From Prorocentrum cordatum (lineage: Eukaryota > Sar > Dinophyceae > Prorocentrales > Prorocentraceae): DNA of 27,500 bases. The stretch spans positions 170,540-198,039 of the forward strand of contig CAUYUJ010017865.1 in assembly GCA_963575745.1 (NCBI GenBank). Reading direction: 5' to 3'. The position numbers and the translations under genes are program-made. Each line of letters begins with the position of its first letter. Position 1 is the stretch's first letter. Below, one piece after another: positions 17,689 through 26,024 of the stretch. The notes under the pieces were generated by a model, which had not been told where the DNA came from, ran no database searches, and was given only the letters and a program-made list of their open reading frames with translations.

Positions 17689-17776
17689 CTGGACCCCCCT
17701 CCCTGGCGCGCTCCGCGCGCCAGGGAGGGGGGTCCAGCGCCGATCCGAGAAATCCGCGCGGACCTCGGAGTTTTGA
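17689..17776. mobile_element. GC-rich foldback, family I, copy 1 (one outer arm lost)
   Basis: 17689-17710 and 17716-17737 form a perfect 22-bp stem with a five-base loop CTCCG. The right flank (GCGCCGATCCGAGAAATCCG onward) matches the right outer arm of 26205-26242 in order, including ATCCGCGCGGA and a final AGTT. The left outer arm is absent; the TCC array lies there instead. Confidence 0.8.
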
Positions 17777-18566
17777 TGTTTACGCCACTTTTTGTTCCCT
17801 TATGTGCGTCCTGGGGAGGGTACCTTTGGGCGTCCTGTTTGTTCTGGCAGGTGGAGGGTCTCATGTTCTCGAGAGATGCTCTCCTTTCCCAGGTCCGGCT
17901 TTGGCGAAATACTTTTCCTCTTATTTGTTTGTCGCCCTCCTTCGTTCCTCCTCGTCCTGCCCTTTTTCCCTCTCGGTCTTTCTCCCTCTTCCTCCTCCTC
18001 CTCCTCCTCCTCCTCCTGTTGCTGCTTTTCCTCCCTCGTGCCTCCCATTCCTCGTAGTTCGGTTCGAGGTTGCTGATGCTGTGCCCTCGTCTTGCTGCCA
18101 TCGCGCCGCGATCTCAATGCTTCGTCGGTTGCATCATGGCCACATCCTGGTTCTCCCCTGCCACTGCGTCCTCCCCCGCCAGCCACCCAAGTGCTCACCC
18201 TCCTCCCCCACTCGCCCCGGACCTGCGCCAGAGCAGGGGTTTGCACCCCTCGCTCGCGCGCGCGGGTCGTTCCGTGGCTGTTCCAGGCGCCCGGCGGCCG
18301 CTCTAGAGGGGCGGCGACGCCGGCCGGGGCGCTTGGCGTCTGCACGCGCGTATGCGGCGCCTCGATGTGCAGCTGGACGGCTCATGCCGCTGCGTCTGGC
18401 ACGCCTCCCCGTCCCCCCCTCGCCGGGGTCCACTGCCCGGCCGGTCGCTCCCGATGCCTGCCCTCCCTCGTCCTCTGGCCTGCTCCTGCGAGCCTGGGCC
18501 TCCACCGATGCCTCGCTTTCCCTATAGGAGCCGGGCCTCGGTCCACGCGCGCGCGCAGCTCCAGCG
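17777..18566. other. Unassigned spacer
   Basis: Contains a short TCC array (17990-18017) and C-rich sequence. Frames are Pro/Ser/Arg-rich and not convincing as genes. Confidence 0.35.
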
Positions 18567-18585
18567 CCCCCCCCCCCCCCCCCCC
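18567..18585 (+). repeat. C19 homopolymer
   Basis: Nineteen consecutive C bases, the longest homopolymer noted in the window. Confidence 0.95.
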
Positions 18586-18638
18586 AGAGAGTGTCTGTTC
18601 TTGGCCGGATGATCCAGTCATGTCCGAGGCCCGAAAGC

Positions 18639-18749
18639 CATCACTTCACTAATTTTGGTCCCCAGGGCCCACTGAGGCCCCAGGGGCCCCAGATTAGTGA
18701 AGTGATGTCTTTTCCTACGTAAGGACCCCGAAATTCATCACTTCACTAA
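18639..18749. repeat. Foldback repeat with CATCACTTCACTAA arms (three copies), family E
   Basis: CATCACTTCACTAAT at 18639-18653 is the exact reverse complement of 18693-18707, giving a 15-bp stem over a 39-base GGGCC-rich loop. A third copy (CATCACTTCACTAA) lies at 18736-18749 in the first orientation, so the right arm can pair with either neighbour. Confidence 0.85.
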
Positions 18750-19028
18750 ATCGAACCCAGGACGCAAGTCAGGGGCCGAATTGCTGCTGTGATGCAACAT
18801 CGGTCTCGTATCATGGGTCCACTCGGAGGACGCGTAGTGGGGGGCGCCAAGTGACGGCGGCAGCGTGGGCCGCAGAAAAGGGGCCCCCTCAGGGCCCCGG
18901 AGAGGGGGCCCTTCTGGGGCAGAGCGAGTGTTTGTGCTGGACTCGATGATCCAGGCAGGGATCCACGGCCCGTGGTCCTGCCGGCTGGCCCGTGCCCCAT
19001 CGCACTGGATGGCTCCGTCGCCTCGCTC

Positions 19029-19164
19029 GAACATATCCCAATCCCTAAGATTGACATGCCAAAAAGCGATGACAATCTTAGGGATGCGCCCTCAAAACAT
19101 ACGGGAATCCCTAAGATTGGCATCGTGATGAGGAGATGCCCAGCATAGGGATAGGGATATGTTC
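19029..19164. mobile_element. Miniature inverted-repeat element, family F
   Basis: 136 bp bounded by GAACATATCCC (19029-19039) and its exact inverse GGGATATGTTC (19154-19164), extended by ATCCCTA-type sequence. Inside, AATCCCTAAGATTG (19040-19053) pairs with CAATCTTAGGGA (19073-19084), and a third copy AATCCCTAAGATTGG sits at 19106-19120. No coding capacity. Confidence 0.8.
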
Positions 19165-19587
19165 CAGGCTGGTAAGGCGCGTGCTTCTTTTCTCTCGGCG
19201 AGGGCCTTCGAGGAGCAGCCCCGACCAGCGGGCCAGCACAACCACGCACGAGACCGACAAGTGCACGGGGGAGTTCCCTGTGCATCCGTCGGCTTCGGGC
19301 CGCCTGCGGCGCCGAGGGCGCGAGGGTACGCTCGCGCTCAGGGGGGGGGAGGGCGCCCAGCCCGACAGCAAGTGCCATGACGAGCGCCCCGGCGTCCCCC
19401 CGCTGCCGTTTTGGGCTCTCGGGCGCTCCCTGAGCACTCACAAGCACAGGCACGACACACACACGAGCGGCACCCGTGGCCCCGACCCGAGACTCTCGTG
19501 GCATTCTCGCGTTCCAGAGGGGGCGTTCCGCAAGAGCACGGAGCTCCTGCCTGGCGGCCCCACCGGGCCGCCTAACACTATGAAATC
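19165..19587. other. Unassigned spacer
   Basis: GC-moderate sequence with a G8 run at about 19341. No recognised gene, although minus-strand frames are open for over 300 codons in this neighbourhood. Confidence 0.35.
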
Positions 19588-19765
19588 CCACCGGCTGTGG
19601 CCTTGACCGCCAGAAATAATTTCGAGCACCAGGAAAGGACCGACACCTGAAGGTTTTCACGTGTCGGGCCCCGGGCGGCGATATGCTCGTGCGACACGGT
19701 TTCGATCCTTTTCTGGGTGCTCGAGACTCTTCCTGGCATGGGGTCCTCAAGCACGACGGGAACAG
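19588..19765 (-). mobile_element. Miniature inverted-repeat element, family D, copy 2
   Basis: The reverse complement is colinear with 10215-10407: CTGTTCCCGTCGTGCTTGAG, CCAGGAAGAGTCTCGAGCAC, CCCGACACGTGAAAACCTTC, then GTGCTCGAAATTATTTCTGG. It ends 13 bases before family A copy 2, forming a small element cluster. Confidence 0.8.
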
Positions 19766-19778
19766 CAGAAGGTTAGCA

Positions 19779-19942
19779 TTAAGTCGGGCGTGTTCCCCTA
19801 CAGGGGGATTCGCGACGACAAATAAAACATATTCAAACAAAATACCAAAGGTTCAAAAAATACTCGACACATAGTGCCTGGACTATTAAAAAAAAAACTT
19901 GTTTGGAATATTCCCCCCAGTAGAGGGACAGGCCCGACTTAA
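19779..19942. mobile_element. Miniature inverted-repeat element, family A, copy 2
   Basis: 164 bp bounded by TTAAGTCGGGCGTG and CCCGACTTAA with near-matching inverted termini (CCCCTACAGGGGGATT against the inverse of AATATTCCCCCCAGTAGAGG). The AT-rich interior resembles copy 1 (TTCAAAAAATACT against GTCAAAAAGTATT). Weak flanking similarity GGTTAGCA / GCCTAGCA may be a short duplication or an extension of the terminal repeat. Confidence 0.82.
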
Positions 19943-20184
19943 GCCTAGCACGGGGAAGGGGCGTCCGAACGACGGCGAGCCGCGGCCGTGGCGCCGTCCG
20001 AAGCACAGAGGGGGCTGCCACGGCCGCGCCCGCCGAGGCGGTCCTTCATCCGCTGCTGGGCGGGCGGAGGGCCTGCCGCCACACAGAGGGCGCAGGGACA
20101 CACCCGCGCACCTCGGCCTTGCACGAGAGTTGTATGCTTCGGTGCTCGTTTTGGGCACCCTCCTGGGGCCCACCTTGCGGACCC
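19943..20184. other. Unassigned GC-rich spacer
   Basis: Unique-looking sequence between element A copy 2 and the 11-bp satellite. No gene seen. Confidence 0.35.
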
Positions 20185-20338
20185 GTTCGACTCCGGTTCG
20201 GCTCAAGTTCGACGCAGGTTCGACGCAGGTTCGACGCAGGTTCGACGCAGGTTCGACGCAGCTGCGACGCAGGTTCGACGCAGGTTCGACGCAGGTTCGA
20301 CGCAGCTGCGACGCAGCTTCGACGCAGCTTCGACGCAC
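20185..20338 (+). repeat. 11-bp tandem satellite, about 14 copies
   Basis: GTTCGACGCAG repeated, with the variant CTGCGACGCAG (GTTC to CTGC) near the middle and end and diverged first copies GTTCGACTCCG and GTTCGGCTCAA. Because 11 is prime to 3 and the unit has no stop, all plus frames and minus frames stay open and read an 11-residue repeat (RRFDAGSTQV-like on plus). These frames are shadows. A related inverted word, CAGCGTCGATT, recurs at 26860-26920. Confidence 0.92.
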
Positions 20339-20865
20339 AAGTGGAGCGAGTGGCTCCAGGAAGGTCCCCAGAATGAGAATCTAAGTATGCACGCCGGTCG
20401 TTGAAAGTAGGTGTTCTTGAATTCCTAGGGTCCAATCTACTTCAGCATCGCTTGGCCGAGCCCTCTCCCCATCCCCACCCACACCTCGAGCCCCACCGCC
20501 TCGCCACCTCAGTTGGGGAAATGTGCCCCTCGAAGCCCGAAGAGAGCAGCCTACATGCCCATCAGGGGGGTACATCGGCCAGCCTAGGCTGGTGGGGATG
20601 GGGATCGAATAAACGTTGCTCAATACTCTAGGCGCAGTCCTACTTCAGGGTTCGAACGATCTTCCCTTGGCCTTCGTCTTCAGGGGGCGGGCGGAAGTCC
20701 AATCTGCTTCCAACGCCTTCCTACTTCCCACTGACGGGTCCCGTGCTCCTGGTTTGGTCGCGTACAATCCATCTGCCCGCGGCAGTCTGAATCCTGCGGC
20801 AATTCAGCGATTGGTCTGAATTGGTGAGGGTCGTGATCTCGACCTCGTCTTCGTCCGCGCGGCAG
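20339..20865. other. Spacer with two partial dispersed repeats
   Basis: 20391-20450 matches the left part of 16244-16313 (GTCGTTGAAAGTAGG..CCAATCTACTTC). 20699-20730 matches its right part (TCCAATCTGCTTCC..CGCCTTCCTACTTCC). The rest is unassigned. Confidence 0.5.
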
Positions 20866-20916
20866 GGAGGATGAGGAGGAGGAGGAGGAGGAGGAGGAGG
20901 AGGAGGACGAGGAGGC
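20866..20916 (+). repeat. GGA triplet array
   Basis: About 50 bp of GGA with GAC and GAT interruptions, directly upstream of the CTTGG-type repeat. Confidence 0.92.
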
Positions 20917-20943
20917 GAACATGATGACGAGGAGGAAAAGGCT

Positions 20944-21460
20944 TCTTGGGGCTCTCTTGAGGTTTCCTAGGGGCCTTCTGTCTCTTGAGGCCTCTTGGGT
21001 GCCTCCTGGGGCCTCTCGGGGAACTCTTGGGGTTTCTTGGGCCGTCTTGGGGGACGATTGCGCCGTCTGACGCCTTCGAAGGCCGTCTTGGGGACCTCGG
21101 GGCCGTCTTGGCGCCCTCTTGGAGCGCTCAGGTCGATCTTTGGGTTCTCTTGGGCCGACTTGGGTCCCTCTTGGGCTGTCTTGGAGCTATCCTGGAGGCC
21201 TCTTGGAGGCCTCTTTGGCCGTCTTGGGTGGCCCGAGACCCAAGCAGGCCAGAACCTCAACACCCTTCAACCGCATATGGAACGTCAATGGCTTTTGCTG
21301 CCTCGTGCTCTCCAGGAGTGCCTCTTGGAGCCGTCTTGGGCCATCTTGGGGGCCCTTTGAGGTGCCTTGAGGCCGTCTTGCGAGCCTCTTGACTCGTGAC
21401 CCTTCCTGGGAAATCTTTGGCCGCCTTGGTGTCATCTTGGCTGCCGTGGAAGCCGTTTCG
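20944..21460 (+). repeat. Degenerate CTTGG-type short repeat
   Basis: Words such as GCCGTCTTGGG, GCCTCTTGGGG and GACCTCGGGG recur about every 11-12 bases over 500 bp, with one unique insert at about 21235-21310. Frames read Leu/Gly/Ser/Trp-rich low complexity. Confidence 0.8.
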
Positions 21461-21837
21461 GAGGCCAACTCGGCCGTCTGCAAGCCGAACAGAAAGCCAG
21501 AGAGCAACTTCAGGGGGGGCGCGGTTTTCGGCGGGCGCGCGCTGGGAGGGTGGGGGGCTGAGGAGGGGCGGCCCGGGAAAGCTCGAGCAGCAACTCCCGG
21601 ATACCAGACGCGCCCCTTCCGTGCAGGAAACGGTGGCGCATCTGGCCGGGCGTGGCAGTCCCAGCTCTGGACGATTTGTTTGACCATTTTTCAGTACTTT
21701 AGGGCATTTTTTTTATTATTTTTTATTGCGAAGGCCTTACGGCCGGTGCCGCCGACCCTGAAGACGAAGCTGTCTGTGACGCCGTGAAGGCCGAAACGTC
21801 GTATATGCTAGAAGTGTACGTTTCCGATGGGAAAGTA
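21461..21837. other. Unassigned spacer with an AT-rich patch
   Basis: The AT-rich stretch at 21680-21730 (T8, ATTATTTTTTATTG) stands out. GAAGACGAAGCTGTCTGTGA and GAAGGCCGAAACGTCGTATA follow at 21758-21805. No gene recognised. Confidence 0.35.
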
Positions 21838-22005
21838 ATGAGTGTGGCCTCTTGGGCCTTTCTTGGGGGTGCTCTTGGAGGGGGCCTGGGACGTCTTGGA
21901 GGCTTCTTGGACGGTCTTGGGGCTATCTTGGGCGTCTTCGGCCGATCTTTGGGCGACTCGGGGCACTCTTGGGCCGTCTCGGGGGCCATCTTGGGCATTC
22001 GGACC
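21838..22005 (+). repeat. Degenerate CTTGG-type short repeat
   Basis: Same word family as 20944-21460, orientation unchanged: GGCCTCTTGGGCC, GACGTCTTGGAGG, GCTATCTTGGGCG, GCCATCTTGGGC. Confidence 0.8.
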
Positions 22006-22260
22006 TCATTTGGAGTGTTTTCGAGGTTTCGAGGCCGCCCGAGGAAAAACAATCTGCCCCCCCACCCACCCCCCCCCCCTCCCCCACCCCTGGCGGGACC
22101 CCCCCCCCTGGGGAAGGGATCAAAGGGAAGGGGCTTCCCTTCGAATCGACAACGGCATGACGGCAGGAGGGTACGGCCCAAAAAGAAAAAAGGGGGAAGG
22201 AAGAAGGGGGGGCGGCGAGGAACGGACGATGAAGCCCCTCGCACACGCCGACAGGGTCGG
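22006..22260. other. C-run and G-run spacer
   Basis: Poly-C patches at about 22056-22112, then GGGAAGG-rich sequence. No gene seen. Confidence 0.4.
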
Positions 22261-22308
22261 CGGATTTTTCGTCCAAAATCCCCCTGTAGGGGGACACGCC
22301 CGACTTAA
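22261..22308. mobile_element. Family A terminal fragment (right end only)
   Basis: GGATTTTTCGTC, AAAATCCCCCTGTAG and GGGGACACGCCCGACTTAAG match the right end of 3863-4053. No left partner is found upstream, so it is a truncated copy or a solo end. Confidence 0.8.
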
Positions 22309-22693
22309 GGCTACCCTTGCATCCCTGCCCCTTCGATATCCGGCATCCCTTCGGCACCCTGCGCTGCGCTCCGCACGGAACAGCGTCCACGTGGCGTTCC
22401 AGGGCCCCCTTTGCATCCTTGCCGCGCACCCTTGCTGTCCTGGTCCTGGGTGCACCCCTGCCCCTTGCGGAGAAAGCGAGGAGGAGGCCCTGCCTGGTTC
22501 GCCTTCCGGCATGCCCGTCAGGCCCCCCCCGCCCCGTGCTGCAGGCCCGGAGGCTGCACGCCGCAGCATCGAGGCGCCGCCTGCTTGCACGTGCAGCGCC
22601 ACTCTCGCCGCACTTGCGACGGCGCGCCCCGTGAGCCGCTGCCGGACAATCGTATCCGCAGCTCGCCAATGTGAGCAAAGGTCGGCTGCTGCG
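22309..22693. other. Unassigned GC-rich spacer
   Basis: Repeats of CCCTTGCATCC / CTTTGCATCCTTG words at 22314-22430; otherwise unique. No gene recognised. Confidence 0.35.
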
Positions 22694-22765
22694 GGAGGGA
22701 GAGAGACAGAGAGAGAGAGAGAGAGAGTCACGCATTCATGTACATACACACGTATATAGAGAGAG

Positions 22766-22772
<7 letters not shown>
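22694..22772 (+). repeat. (GA)n microsatellite
   Basis: GAGA-rich tract with ACA and TATA interruptions leading into the 231-bp duplication. Confidence 0.9.
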
Positions 22773-22808
<36 letters not shown>

Positions 22809-23003
22809 TAGGGAGAGAGCGAGAGACAGGGAGAGAGAGATCTAGCCACACATATGTGTATATACCGAGAAAGAGAGTTAGAGAGAAACAGAGATAACAT
22901 ATATATATATGTATATATATGGATATGGATATATATATATATGGATAAATATATTTTTAGAGAGAGAGAGGGAGAGACCGAGAGGGAGAGAGGGTTGTGG
23001 GGC

Positions 23004-23039
<36 letters not shown>

Positions 23040-23234
23040 TAGGGAGAGAGCGAGAGACAGGGAGAGAGAGATCTAGCCACACATATGTGTATATACCGAG
23101 AAAGAGAGTTAGAGAGAAACAGAGATAACATATATATATATGTATATATATGGATATGGATATATATATATATGGATAAATATATTTTTAGAGAGAGAGA
23201 GGGAGAGACCGAGAGGGAGAGAGGGTTGTGGGGC
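22773..23234 (+). repeat. Perfect 231-bp tandem duplication
   Basis: 22773-23003 and 23004-23234 appear identical by eye, with landmark TCTAGCCACACATATGTGTA at 22841 and 23072. Each unit combines GAGA tracts, a TATATATATGTATATATATGG block and ends GAGGGTTGTGGGGC. 231 is a multiple of three, so a minus-strand Ser/Leu/Tyr/Ile frame runs through both units as a 77-residue repeat; it is judged a shadow. Confidence 0.93.
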
Positions 23235-23516
23235 AGGTGATCTCTACACCAGTTTTCAAGTGTGTGGGATGGGGTTCTCTGTAGTGTTGGACTGGTATCG
23301 GCCTCTCTTGTTGTGGTAGTTCTGGCGGGCCCACATCGAAGACGCCTACGGCGAGTCACTGCCGCCCCCTGCGTTTCTGGGAACGCCTATGTAGCCAAAC
23401 AGTGGACCTGAGTTTGGCCAAGATGCTGGACTATGTGTTGACCCAGCCGTTGTGGAATCCATGTTGGAGAAGGCTTGGGGAGGAAAGCGGGGACAAATAG
23501 GAGGGAACGGTCTCGT
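23235..23516. other. Unassigned spacer
   Basis: Unique sequence of balanced composition. A minus-strand frame here (NMDSTTAGSTHSPASW...) has mixed residues but no recognised domain or clear start. Confidence 0.35.
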
Positions 23517-24160
23517 GCTTTCTTGGGCCCTCTTGGGGCCGTCTTGGAGGGGTCTTGGGATCGTTTTGCACACCATATAGGGTAATAGTTGCCATCTCGG
23601 GTTCATCTTCGTGGCCATCTTCGGCGTCTTGGAGGCAGATTCAGCTCCTTTCTGTTTCGCGCAGGTGGCTTATATGATCGGTCGAGGGCCACAGGGACAG
23701 TTCTGAAGGACCAACAAGTACTCAAGGGCCTGGCAAGCCAAGCATCCCTTGGTAAGCAACAGGGGGCGGCGGATCTTGCAGCCATCTTGGGTCTTCTTGG
23801 GGCCACATCGGCCGTTTTGAAGGTCATTTTCGCAGTCTTGGGGAAGCATGCTAGGTCATGTTAGCCGTCTTGGAGGCCATCTTGGCAGTCTGGAGGCCGT
23901 CTCAGGGCCGTCTTGGGGACCTCTTGGGTCGTTGTTGGGTCATCGTGTAAGCCTTTTGGACTTCTCGAGGCGGTCGGGATTTCGAAACAAGAACAACGCT
24001 AGCCATCTGGGGGTTTGGAGAGCCCCCACAGCTCCTGTGAGTTTCCCCTCCTGGGCCCCTCTTGGGTGCCTCTGGCGAGCCTCGTGGGCCCCTCCTGGCA
24101 CCGCGGGGTCCGCTTGGGGCTCTCTCTTGGGGGCCTCGTGGGCTTTTTTGGACGCCCTTC
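23517..24160 (+). repeat. Degenerate CTTGG-type short repeat with unique inserts
   Basis: GCCCTCTTGGGG, GCCGTCTTGGAGG, GCCATCTTGGCAG and GGACCTCTTGGG recur, broken by unique inserts at about 23575-23755 and 23945-24035. The first insert has an acceptor-like TTTCTGTTTCGCGCAG (ending 23665) and a donor-like GTAAGC (23752), with an open frame between them (GLYDRSRATGTVLKDQQVLK...), but nothing recognisable. Confidence 0.65.
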
Positions 24161-24205
24161 AGACCGAAGAGTGGAGCATACGAAAGTCATGCAACATCCG
24201 ACGGT

Positions 24206-24305
24206 TCCTCCTCCTCCTCCTCCTCCTCCTCCTCTTCCTCCTCCCTCCTCCCTCCTCCTCCCTCCTCCTCCTCCTCCTCCTCCTCCTCCTCCTCCCTCCT
24301 CCTCC
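24206..24305 (+). repeat. TCC triplet array
   Basis: About 100 bp of TCC with CCCTCC interruptions, directly after the CTTGG-type repeat. Confidence 0.95.
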
Positions 24306-24449
24306 CAATCACTCTTGCCCCTTTGGCCAGCCCGCAGGGCCCCGCAAGGCGGCCCCAGCAAAGCCCCCGAGGGCGACCCAGGACGGGTCCTTCCGGGCCA
24401 GCGGCGCGACGCAGGGCCGCGGGGTCGGCTGAGCGGACATTTCGGGGGT

Positions 24450-24604
24450 GGACAGACCTCCTACCCTGACACGTCGATTAAGGAATTGGCCGTTCTCGGT
24501 TCGCGAGAGGGCGACGCGGCCGTCATTTTTGCGGGTCCAGGTCCGTCGGTTTCGGTCCCAGGCCGTTTTCATTAAGGGGAGGTCTACGAAAGGGAGGTTT
24601 GTCC
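24450..24604. mobile_element. Possible miniature inverted-repeat element, family G
   Basis: GGACAGACCTCC (24450-24461) is inverted at 24593-24604 (GGAGGTTTGTCC) with one mismatch. Similarity continues inward through ATTAAGG (24476-24482) against CATTAAGGGG (24570 region) to GGCCGTT. The interior is unique and non-coding. A single copy with modest arms; no target duplication is seen. Confidence 0.5.
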
Positions 24605-24795
24605 AGCGCCGAACATTGGCGCGCAAGCTTCCCGCGTGAGCGCCCCCCCTCTCCACGCGGTGTGTGCCGTGCTGGCGGCCCGCGGCAGCCACCGCGCAAG
24701 GGAAAGGCAGCCACTGCATCGGAGGCCCTCTTCCCTTCGGCGCTCCAGCTGCGGACGCGTGGGGATTTCGGGGTCCCCCACTCGCGCGCCCCAAC

Positions 24796-24984
24796 TGACG
24801 AACCAACAACACACACCCGTACCCATAGGGGGGTCGGAGAGGGCTATGGGTGCGTGTTGTCGGATGGGGGTCCCCGCTCGAAGGGGAGCGTTCCCTGGGG
24901 TCCGACAACCCGCACCCATACCCATAGCCAGTCCTCCTCTCAACGACCCCCCTATGGGTATGGGTGTGTGTTGCTCGTTCGTCA
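24796..24984. mobile_element. Nested inverted-repeat element, family H
   Basis: The outer arms of about 41 bp (24796-24836 and 24944-24984) read TGACGAAC..CAACACACACCC..ACCCATAGGGGGGTCG; the innermost 30 bases match at 29 positions. Inner arms GGCTATGGGTGCG..TGTTGTCGGA (from 24842) and the inverse of 24901-24929 share the same CCCATA/TATGGG words. Four copies of the TATGGGT-type core thus lie in alternating orientation. Confidence 0.82.
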
Positions 24985-24997
24985 CCAACGACCTCGG

Positions 24998-25083
24998 GGA
25001 GAGTCGCGCGCCGCAGACTCGGAGATGCGTCAGTAGGGGGGGAGAGTCGCGCGCCGCAGACTCGGAGATGCGTCAGTAGGGGG
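24998..25083 (+). repeat. Exact 43-bp tandem duplication
   Basis: GGAGAGTCGCGCGCCGCAGA..GCGTCAGTAGGGGG occurs at 24998-25040 and 25041-25083 without difference, immediately beside element H. Confidence 0.93.
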
Positions 25084-25113
25084 GGCTCGAGCCCGCACAC
25101 ATGGAGCACTTGC

Positions 25114-25317
25114 AGTCGATAGTCCAGAGGCCCAGATCTCCACGATGCAGTGGGTGTTTTTTCCTTCGATTTCGGCCTCTGAGATCCCGTTGTCGGGCAC
25201 TGGGGCAACTAACAGCTGTTCTGGGTCGAAAAAGCTGAACCTGGGGAAGGGGTCGGGACCTCTGGGGCCGCGCATTGAAAAGCCCAATCGTCGGATGTCT
25301 GGGGTGCTCGGCGGTAC
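25114..25317 (-). CDS. Candidate internal exon, 68 codons, minus strand, GC donor
   Basis: The minus strand reads VPPSTPDIRRLGFSMRGPRG, continues PDPFPRFSFFDPEQLLVAPV, then PDNGISEAEIEGKNTHCIVE and IWASGLST. It is flanked by an acceptor-like GTGTCCTCAG (ending 25318) and a GCAAGT donor (starting 25113). GC donors are known in dinoflagellate introns. The exon would be 204 nt, phase 0 at both ends. Composition is balanced and protein-like, without simple repeats. The GPDPFPRF segment faintly recalls the G-x-x-DP(Y/F) turn of C2 domains, but this is weak. A related segment lies upstream in transcription at 26025-26095. No start or stop is proposed; partner exons are not identified. Confidence 0.4.
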
Positions 25318-26024
25318 CTGAGGACACGCCACCCAGTGCCTCGCGACACGGTGACGGATAAGTCGAGGAGCCAGGGAGAGAGTGCCGCGCCACAGATGCC
25401 GACCGGATGAGGGCCGGGGTGGCACTCAGGAGTGACATGAGAAGCGACCTCATTCGCTGCAGTGTGTGCAGAGTCCCCGAGGTCTGGGTATCGCTCGGAC
25501 GTGTGCGCTTTTTCTCGGCGGGGATTAAGAAGGAGCATCCTGGATCATCCTGCGGAAAAAATCACGCACGAAACCGAAAAAAACACAGGGAATGGACGTC
25601 CGAGCGACGGGGAGAGGTAGTAAGTCGGTGCGCTCGATTTTCCGCTACTGCCGACATCGAAGACGGTGCTGGTGTCGCCGACGCTGCCACCGCGATGGCC
25701 ACGGCAATCGCCGCAGCCGCTCTCGCCGCCGCCGTCGCCGCCGACGCCATTCGCCGCCAGAGCTGCCGTCGCTCGGCTGGCGCTTCGAGCGGCCTGGGCC
25801 CCGTGGTGTGCGGTCTGCGGGCCGCCGTCGTGCCTCCCTTCGGCTCTCTCGTACCATCTCTCTCCTTCGGCAGCAGATCTCGAAGAAGAGCAAACGCCAC
25901 AAACATAAACCCAGACATGCTCGCGTCGTGAAAAAATCAGGACGGGAGGTTTTTGGCTATTTTCGACCCTCGGGGGCCCTCGCCGGGCCCCGGGACCGTC
26001 AAAAAGCGACTCCGGATGAGAAAC
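25318..26024. other. Unassigned sequence between two related minus-strand segments
   Basis: Contains a CGCCGCCGTCGCCGCC-rich stretch at about 25700-25760, giving Ala-rich or Arg-rich frames on both strands. If the candidate exon is real, this is probably intron. No splice sites could be assigned with confidence. Confidence 0.35.

Noticed and set aside
16617-18101. 494-codon minus-strand frame
   Set aside because: It crosses inverted GGA and TCC arrays; Arg/Glu/Gly then Ser/Pro tracts are shadows. The unique middle has no recognised domain.
20046-20435. Cys/Arg/Glu repeat protein (VEPASNLRRT type) on the minus strand
   Set aside because: It is the 11-bp satellite read in a frame without stops; all other frames are equally open.
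20640-20665. tRNA B-box-like GGGTTCGAACGATC
   Set aside because: No A-box, acceptor stem or anticodon arm could be laid out around it.
22736-23359. Minus-strand Ser/Leu/Tyr/Ile repeat protein of about 207 residues
   Set aside because: It arises from GA and TA tracts in the 231-bp tandem duplication, whose length is a multiple of three; no start context or homology.
24796-25083. CRISPR array
   Set aside because: The repeats are inverted or directly abutting without unique spacers, and the context is eukaryotic.
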